From Planctomycetota bacterium (GTDB lineage Bacteria > Planctomycetota > UBA1135 > JAKEFM01), in assembly GCA_022616055.1 (NCBI GenBank), contig JAKEFM010000223.1:17675-81674 (forward strand): a DNA stretch of 64,000 nt, in the 5' to 3' direction. Both the position numbers and the translations under genes were made by a program. This document shows positions 58,855-64,000 of the stretch, piece after piece (the first letter of the stretch is position 1; every line of letters starts with the position of its first letter). The notes beneath the pieces are model-generated. The model did not search any database. It was not told where the DNA came from and was given only the letters and a program-made list of their open reading frames with translations.

Positions 58855-59953
58855 CCCGATAGCGCTTGTAGACCTGTCCTCCGAGGGCCTCGAGCGGGCG
58901 GCGCATCGCGAGGTTATCCTCGAGCACCCAGGACATCTCTCCCGAGGCGAATCCCTTCGCGGATCCGGCCCGCACGATCCCCCCGATCAGGGCGGCGTCG
59001 GCGCCGCGGCCCCGCGCCTCCGGGACGACGCCGAGGGTGAGGACGCGCAGGGTCTTCACGCGGCGGATCAGCCCGGGCAGACGCAGGAGTCCGAAGGGGA
59101 AGAGGCGCCCCCCGATCGCCGCGATCGCCCGGTTCACGTCGGGGAGGGCGAGCGCGAAGCCGAGCGTCTCCCCCTCCCTCTCCGCGAGGAGGCAGAGGTC
59201 CGGATCGAGGACGCGCTTCATCCCGCGCGCGAGGAAGTGGAACTCCTCGAGCGGGAGCGGGGCGAACCCCCAGTTGCGCTCCCACGACCGCTCGTAGACG
59301 CCGTGCATGCGTGCGACCTCCCCCTCGAAATCTCCCATCCGGATCGCCCGGACGGTGAAGGAGCCGCGCCCCGCGAGCCTCTCGGCGATGCGGAGGACGC
59401 GCGGGAGATCCGACTTTCCCCTCCACATCCAGTACGCCAGGAGGTCCCTCGCGGGACGAAGCCCCTCCCCCTCGAGGAGGCGGCCGAGGTAGGGAGGATT
59501 GTGGTTCATGCCGACGGCGGGAGGCGTGTCGAACCCCTCGACCAGGAGCCCGCACTCGTAGTTGGTCGACAGGTTGACGGGACCGCGCAGGACCCGCGCG
59601 CCCCGCTCGCGCGCGAAGGCGCGTGCCGCCTCGAGAAGGGAGCGGACGACCCCCGCGTCCTCGGGCGCCTCGAGGTGGCCGAAGCAGACGACGCGCTCGT
59701 CGTGGAGTTCGTCGGAAAGGCGGTCGCTCGAGGCGGAGATCCGGCCGCAGACCTTCCCCTCCCGGCGCGCGAGGAAGAGGGCGGCCTCGCCGTGACGGAA
59801 GAACGGGTTCTTCCGCGGGTCGAGGACCCGGAGCAGCTCGGGCACGAGGGGCGGGACGAAGCGGGGGTCGGCCCCCTGGAGGCGCCGGGGGAGGCGCGCG
59901 AAGGCGAGACGCTCGGCGCGCCGGCGGACCGGGAAGATCTCGACGGTGTTCAC
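58829..59953 (-). CDS. GNAT-like acyltransferase family protein
   Basis: This 374-residue protein resembles a family often labelled as GNAT acetyltransferase in environmental genomes. The N-terminal half (PRFVPPLVPELLRVLDPRKN, then GEAALFLARREGKVCGRISA) and the C-terminal part (LRVLTLGVVPEARGRGADAA, the acetyl-CoA loop pattern VxPxxRGRG) fit the fold. The acyl acceptor is unknown. Start GTG 59953 lies 9 nt after a TAGAAT box. Its last 25 bases overlap repeat copy 2, and the first repeat copy preserves a very similar tail (IYEEALAR), suggesting it once adjoined the glycosyltransferase at 54105. Confidence 0.82.
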   Translation of the reverse strand: MNTVEIFPVRRRAERLAFARLPRRLQGADPRFVPPLVPELLRVLDPRKNPFFRHGEAALFLARREGKVCGRISASSDRLSDELHDERVVCFGHLEAPEDAGVVRSLLEAARAFARERGARVLRGPVNLSTNYECGLLVEGFDTPPAVGMNHNPPYLGRLLEGEGLRPARDLLAYWMWRGKSDLPRVLRIAERLAGRGSFTVRAIRMGDFEGEVARMHGVYERSWERNWGFAPLPLEEFHFLARGMKRVLDPDLCLLAEREGETLGFALALPDVNRAIAAIGGRLFPFGLLRLPGLIRRVKTLRVLTLGVVPEARGRGADAALIGGIVRAGSAKGFASGEMSWVLEDNLAMRRPLEALGGQVYKRYRVYEEALAR

Positions 59954-59962
59954 GACGGGCAG

Positions 59963-59968
59963 ATTCTA
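59963..59968 (-). promoter_or_regulatory. Candidate -10 box for the GNAT-like gene
   Basis: TAGAAT (minus strand) with 9 nt to GTG 59953; the transcript would have a leader of about two bases. No -35 match. Confidence 0.45.
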
Positions 59969-60089
59969 TTGGAGATTCGTCCACGGAGGTCGCCGCGTCG
60001 CTCCGCCGGGTGGAGGAGGGGCCCCGAACCCCCGCGACTGCGACCGGGCGTCGCCTGCGCGGCGGGTCTCGTCCGCTGGGGCCGCGTGC

Positions 60090-60095
60090 TATCCT
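60090..60095 (+). promoter_or_regulatory. Candidate -10 box for the second kinase operon
   Basis: TATCCT in the divergent region 59954-60193, about 100 nt before the first small ORF. The -35 region is weak. The region holds no other gene that I can support. Confidence 0.25.
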
Positions 60096-60193
60096 CGACT
60101 CGTTCGGATCGGGGACCCCGGCCCTGTAGGCTCTCGTGCGAGGAAAAGGCCGGGCGGGGGCCACGGATTCGCGCCGCTCGTTCGGAGGGAGAC

Positions 60194-60400
60194 TTGGAAT
60201 CCTCGTCCGCCGATACCATGACCAGGACCCTCCCCGCCGTCGGCGCCGGAAAGGCGCTGGCTGCGGACGAACTCCTGCCCCTCGTCCGTCTCTACGAGGA
60301 ATGGGAGAGACCGGCGAAGGCGGCCGAGTGGAGGGGGCGGGGAGAGGATTCCGACCTCCCGACCTCCCGTCCCGACCCGACAGCGGGGGGCGGTCGCTGA
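60194..60400 (+). CDS. Small protein upstream of the kinase, kinase-tail-like
   Basis: The ORF of 68 residues from TTG 60194 has GGAGG 5 nt upstream; ATG 60218 would give 60 residues but has no ribosome site. The core ADELLPLVRLYEEWERPAKA, followed by AEWRGRG, recalls the last helix pair that I associate with planctomycete TPR kinases (pattern LVxLYEAWxKPExAAxWR). It ends 33 bp before the kinase gene. It is either a tiny helper protein or the remnant of a longer kinase tail. Confidence 0.5.
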   Translation: MESSSADTMTRTLPAVGAGKALAADELLPLVRLYEEWERPAKAAEWRGRGEDSDLPTSRPDPTAGGGR

Positions 60401-60433
60401 CCCGGCCTGCCCCGCATTTCCCTGGATCCGACG

Positions 60434-63400
60434 ATGGCCCACGCCGGGGAGCCTCGCCGCGAAACGCCCGGCGGGGGAGCCCCGACCCCCGACGAGCGGG
60501 CGTACGCCGAGTACCTCGACGCGATTCTCCGCGGCGCGACGGAGGATCTCGACGCGTTCCTCGGGCGACACCCGCTCGTCTCGGAGGCGCTGCGCTCGCG
60601 CCTCGAAGCGCTGCAGCGGATGCTCGCCGGGGACGGCGACCCGGCCGCGACCGGGAGCGTCCCGGTCCCTGCCGCGGGCGATCTGCCGTTCGAGCGGATC
60701 GGCGACTTCCGGCTGATCCGGCGTCTCGGCCAGGGCGGGATGGGGGTCGTCTACCTCGCGGAGCAGGGCTCGCTCCGCCGGCTCGTCGCGCTCAAGGTCC
60801 TGCGGTCCGAGCACGCCGGCGCGTTCGAAGCGGGGACGCGCTTCGAGAGGGAGGTGCAGGCGATCGCGAAGCTCCGCCACCCCAACATCGTGACGGTGTT
60901 CGCGAACGGCGAGGAGAAGGGGATCCGGTACTTCGCGATGGAGCTCGTGCCGGGCAAGGGGCTGGACGAGCGCCTCCGCGAGGCGGCGGCGCGGGGAGAG
61001 AGGCTTCCGATCCCGACCGTCCTGCGCTGGGTGGTTGAGATCGCGCGGGCGCTCGAATGCGCGCACGGAGCCGGGATCGTGCACCGCGACGTGAAGCCGT
61101 CGAACGTCCGGATCGCCGCCGACGGGCGGGCGACGCTGGTCGACTTCGGCCTCGCGCGGGACGTGCGCGCGGCGACGCTGACGGTGACGGGGGAGTTCCG
61201 GGGAACCCCCTACTACGCTTCGCCGGAGCAGGTGGCGGCGAAGCGGATCCCGATCGACGCGAGGACGGACGTCTACTCCCTCGGCGTCACGCTCTTCGAG
61301 TGCGTGACGGGAAGGGTGCCTTTCGAGGGGGAGACGACCGAGCAGATCTTCCACCAGATCCTCGTCGGGGAGCCTCCGGCGCCGCGGCGGCTGAACGCCT
61401 CGATCCCGCGCGACCTCGAGACGGTGATCCTCAAGGCCATCGAGAAGGACCCGGACCGGCGCTACGCGACGGCGGGGGCGTTCGGGGAGGATCTGGAGGC
61501 CCTCCTCGAGGTGCGGCCGATCCGGGCGCGGCCGGCGGGAGCGATCACGCGGGCGGCGAAGTGGTCGCGCCGCAATCCGGGCTGGACCGTCGGCCTGGCG
61601 GCCTGCCTCCTTGCGCTTCTCGCGGTGCCGGCCGCCTACCTCCATCAGCGCCGGCGAGCTGCGCGGGAGCGGGCGCGGGAATCGGTCGCCGCGATCGAGG
61701 AGGCCCGCCGCGCCTTCGCCGAATACGGCTCGAAACGGGACGAAGCGGCGCGGATCGAGGGAGAGATCGACCCGCTGCGCTTCGCCCAGCGTCGCCGATT
61801 CCTCGAATGGGAGGAAGAGAGGCTCCTCATGGAGGGGGAGGACCGTGTGCGCGCGCTCCGGCGGGGTCTCCAGGCGGACATGGAAAGCGTCGCCTCGCAC
61901 CTAGGCCGTGCGGAGCGCCTCGACCCGGAGCGGATCGCCGTGCGAGAGCTGAGGGCGGAGCTCTATCTCGAGCGATGGCGAGACGCGCTGCGCGAGAGGG
62001 ATCCCGAAGCCGCGGCGCGATTCGCGCGACTCGTCGCGGCGAACGACGCCGACGGGCGCCACGCGGCCACGCTCCACGCGCGGGGGACGCTCACGCTGAC
62101 GACGGATCCACCGGGAGCGGCGGTCTACCTCTTCCGGTACCGGGAGCAGGCGGAGGTCGTCGAGGGGGGAGAACCCCGCCTCGTTCCGGTTCCCGTCGGC
62201 GATCCCTCCCCCGCGGTGCCGCCCGGCACCTGGGCCCTGCGGGTCGTGAAGGGAGCCGGGGAGATCGAGGAGGAGGACCTGATCCTTCGACTCGCCGGAT
62301 ATCCGATCGAGGGGACGGTCCTCGTCGCGGAAGGGAAGGAACCCTCGCGCCCCCTCGACCGGCTCGTCTCGATCGGTGGACAGCGCATCCACGACCAGCT
62401 CATGGCCGAGCACTTCGGAAGGGAGGGGGAGGCGTCGGCAAAGGTCTTCGAGTTCGAGCGCGCGGGGAAGCGCTTCGCCGTGGAGGGGGAGAGCCTCGAG
62501 GCGCTCGGCGACCTCGTCCTCGCTCCCGACCGGCTCGTCGAGCGGGGCGGGGTCCCCGCCGACGTCCACCACCTGGGCGAGGTCCGATCCCTCGTCCTGC
62601 CTCCCGGACTCCGCGTCCGCACGACGGCCGCGCCGCTCCTCCTCTCCCCCGCGTGCCGCGTGGGGGCGAGTCCCCTCGCCGACCTCTCGCTCGAAGAGGG
62701 GTCCTACCTCGCGCTCCTGCGACTCGAGGGACACGAGGACCAGCGCTATCCCTTCCGCGTCGAGCGCGGAGGGAGCCTGCGGATCGCGACCGTCCTGAAC
62801 CCCGCCGGCACGACACCGGAAGGGCTCGTGTTCGTCCCGGGCGGTCCCTTCGTCGGTGGAGGGGACCCGAATTCCCCCTTCTCCCTGGAGCGCACGGTCT
62901 CCGACGTGCCCCCCTTCTGGATCCTCGAGCGGGAGTTGACGCGTCGGGAGTACCTCTCCTTCCTGAACGATCCGGGGACGCTCGCGGAGATCGAGGCTTC
63001 CGAGGCTTCCGGGAAACCGATCCGGTACCCGCGCGACCCGACCGGGTGGAAATGGTCCCGCGACCCGACGGGGAGGTTCGTCGTCCCCCGGACTCCGGGG
63101 ACGACCGGACCGAACCCCTTCTACCCCGCCACGCACGACGCCGAAGGGTTCCCCATCGCGAAGGTCGGGTTCGGCGACGGCGAGGCGTACGCGCGCTGGA
63201 GGACCGAGAAGGACAGGCCCGCGGGCTCCCCTCTCGCGTACGGGCTCCCGATCGAACTGGAATGGGAGAAGGCCGGGCGAGGAGCGGACGAACGGCTCTA
63301 TCCCTATGGAAACCCGTTCGTGCAGAAGTGGATGAGGTCGCGCTACACGCGCAGGGGGACGCCGACGTACAACCCACCATTCTCGTACCCGATCGACGAG

Positions 63401-63658
63401 TCGCCCTACGGGGCCTTCGACATGGGGGGGAACCTGCCCGAGTACTGCGCGGGCGTCCTCGACTCCCACCTGCCGTTGGGAGTTCAGCCCTACGCGGAGC
63501 GCTTGAACCCCGTGAACCAGCTCCTCCGAGGGGGATCCTGGGAGTTCGCCGACCCGTTCGCCTTCCGGGTGACGGCCCGCAGGCCGGTCGACCCGACCTT
63601 CCAGTCGCAGTACGGGATTCGCCTCGTCGCGCGCCCCGCCGGACATCCCGGCCGCTGA
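60434..63658 (+). CDS. Ser/Thr protein kinase fused to a formylglycine-generating-enzyme-like domain
   Basis: This 1074-residue protein has an N-terminal helical segment, a kinase domain at about residues 92-365 (GQGGMG loop, Lys121, HRD 218-220, DFG 237-239, GTPYYASPEQ), one membrane helix at about 384-404 (VGLAACLLALLAVPAAYL), a coiled-coil, a PEGA-like beta domain (LTLTTDPPGAAVYLF) and a C-terminal SUMF1/FGE-sulfatase domain from about 793 (PEGLVFVPGGPFVGGGDPNS, ELTRREYLSFL, GGSWEFADPFAFRVTARRPV). The kinase faces the cytoplasm and the SUMF1 domain the periplasm. Many kinase-linked SUMF1 domains lack the catalytic Cys pair of true FGE; the terminal part here shows no CRGG-type Cys, so it may act as a sensor or C-type-lectin-like domain. 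ATG 60434. Confidence 0.93.
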   Translation: MAHAGEPRRETPGGGAPTPDERAYAEYLDAILRGATEDLDAFLGRHPLVSEALRSRLEALQRMLAGDGDPAATGSVPVPAAGDLPFERIGDFRLIRRLGQGGMGVVYLAEQGSLRRLVALKVLRSEHAGAFEAGTRFEREVQAIAKLRHPNIVTVFANGEEKGIRYFAMELVPGKGLDERLREAAARGERLPIPTVLRWVVEIARALECAHGAGIVHRDVKPSNVRIAADGRATLVDFGLARDVRAATLTVTGEFRGTPYYASPEQVAAKRIPIDARTDVYSLGVTLFECVTGRVPFEGETTEQIFHQILVGEPPAPRRLNASIPRDLETVILKAIEKDPDRRYATAGAFGEDLEALLEVRPIRARPAGAITRAAKWSRRNPGWTVGLAACLLALLAVPAAYLHQRRRAARERARESVAAIEEARRAFAEYGSKRDEAARIEGEIDPLRFAQRRRFLEWEEERLLMEGEDRVRALRRGLQADMESVASHLGRAERLDPERIAVRELRAELYLERWRDALRERDPEAAARFARLVAANDADGRHAATLHARGTLTLTTDPPGAAVYLFRYREQAEVVEGGEPRLVPVPVGDPSPAVPPGTWALRVVKGAGEIEEEDLILRLAGYPIEGTVLVAEGKEPSRPLDRLVSIGGQRIHDQLMAEHFGREGEASAKVFEFERAGKRFAVEGESLEALGDLVLAPDRLVERGGVPADVHHLGEVRSLVLPPGLRVRTTAAPLLLSPACRVGASPLADLSLEEGSYLALLRLEGHEDQRYPFRVERGGSLRIATVLNPAGTTPEGLVFVPGGPFVGGGDPNSPFSLERTVSDVPPFWILERELTRREYLSFLNDPGTLAEIEASEASGKPIRYPRDPTGWKWSRDPTGRFVVPRTPGTTGPNPFYPATHDAEGFPIAKVGFGDGEAYARWRTEKDRPAGSPLAYGLPIELEWEKAGRGADERLYPYGNPFVQKWMRSRYTRRGTPTYNPPFSYPIDESPYGAFDMGGNLPEYCAGVLDSHLPLGVQPYAERLNPVNQLLRGGSWEFADPFAFRVTARRPVDPTFQSQYGIRLVARPAGHPGR

Positions 63659-63690
63659 TTCCCGTGCCCGTGGCGCCCGACCGCCTTCGC

Positions 63691-63903
63691 TCACAGGACG
63701 GTCACCGCGAGTCCCGGCGTCGCGGCGAGCCCGCAGGGCGCCCCCGCGTCCAGGAAAACGCACTGCGCGAAGACCTGCCCGTCCGTGACGGACGAACCGC
63801 CGACGAGGGCGGCGTCGTTGGGAATCGGAACCGGGATCGTCGTCGAGCCGGGCAAGCCCGGCAGGGGAGCGGGCACCAGGATCGGCAGGGCCAATATGAA
63901 TCA
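63691..63903 (-). pseudogene. Remnant of a secreted-protein C-terminal domain
   Basis: The minus strand encodes TTIPVPIPNDAALVGGSSVT and GLAATPGLAVTVL, a pattern I associate with the C-terminal domain of secreted planctomycete proteins; the IPxPxxxxLVG block is also in the FG-GAP protein (IPIPAAPALVG). An in-frame TGA at 63901-63903 cuts it off only about 70 codons from the end, with no signal peptide, so the rest of the gene is missing. The only possible start is TTG 63894 without a ribosome site. Confidence 0.65.
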
Positions 63904-63906
63904 TGC

Positions 63907-63999
63907 TTATCCAGTTTGCTCAGGAAGCCCCCACGGGTAGGGTGCGGCGTCGATGCCGAGGCCCAGCTTTCCGCAGACGCTCCGAGACTTCCACGAACG
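63907..63999 (-). CDS. Possible 3' end of an unidentified ORF running off the window
   Basis: The minus strand is open from the window edge to TAA at 63907-63909, encoding about 30 residues ending GIDAAPYPWGLPEQTG. The bases around 63895-63925 are clearly more AT-rich than the rest of the window. Too short to identify; it could be the end of a mobile-element gene or chance. Confidence 0.2.
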   Translation of the reverse strand, partial: RSWKSRSVCGKLGLGIDAAPYPWGLPEQTG

Positions 64000-64000
64000 C

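Noticed and set aside
60434..63658. Active formylglycine-generating enzyme
   Set aside because: The outer domain has the SUMF1 fold pattern but no evident catalytic Cys pair near the C-terminus, so sulfatase activation is not claimed.
1..64000. tRNA, rRNA and CRISPR search by eye
   Set aside because: No T-loop GTTCRANNC in a clover-leaf context outside genes, no 16S/23S signature and no regularly spaced short repeats were found.

Overview
The window is very GC-rich bacterial DNA, by eye about 70% G+C or more, with third codon positions almost always G or C. It most likely comes from a member of the Planctomycetota. The best marker is the small basic protein at 37965-38303, which opens like the TIGR04137 family known from the Planctomycetes/Verrucomicrobia/Chlamydia group. 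Supporting signs are two very large Ser/Thr kinases (one with TPR and HEAT repeats, one fused to a formylglycine-generating-enzyme-like domain), FG-GAP/ASPIC-UnbV proteins, exported TPR proteins, and a C-terminal domain with the motif IPxPxxxxLVG that I associate with secreted planctomycete proteins. No rRNA, tRNA, CRISPR array or intact transposase was seen.

Layout. 1-5117 (+): two tandem paralogues of a membrane-anchored protein with a squalene-cyclase-like domain, then an exported TPR protein. 5144-13223 (-): a zinc-ribbon membrane protein and a pilus/type II secretion-like set (uracil-DNA glycosylase, PilM-PilN fusion, PilO-like, GspC/PilP-like, secretin lipoprotein). 13802-21513 (+): a surface-glycan locus with a GH-GT2 fusion, an ABC exporter, two GT-B enzymes and a pyruvyltransferase-like protein. 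21510-29897 (-): an exported pyrophosphatase and a three-gene kinase operon. 30122-43628: a fatty-acid hydroxylase, an rRNA methyltransferase with a CRTAC1-like protein, an Ig-like lipoprotein, a SPOR-like protein, the small basic protein, an aminotransferase, an S9 peptidase, an M19 dipeptidase and a QueE-like radical SAM protein. 43826-44505 (-): a HEPN protein with an unknown partner. 44646-46438 (+): Der GTPase and a lipoprotein. 46487-55040 (+): a second glycan locus with a Wzm/Wzt-type ABC exporter, five GT2 glycosyltransferases and two PIG-L deacetylases.

55042-58711 looks like an inserted block. It holds a VapBC-type toxin-antitoxin pair, a small exported protein and an FG-GAP protein with more relaxed base composition. 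It is bracketed by a roughly 145-bp direct repeat made of the 3' end of the last glycosyltransferase gene. After it come a GNAT-like gene (-), a small ORF, the second kinase (+) and a broken domain remnant at the window edge.

Within operons nearly every junction is an ATGA, GTGA or TTGA overlap, so translational coupling is the rule. Several transcription units appear to start with a TAGAAT-like -10 box only 6-11 nt before a start codon, which suggests leaderless mRNAs. The two glycan loci, the secretin system and the many lipoproteins point to a cell with heavy investment in its envelope.
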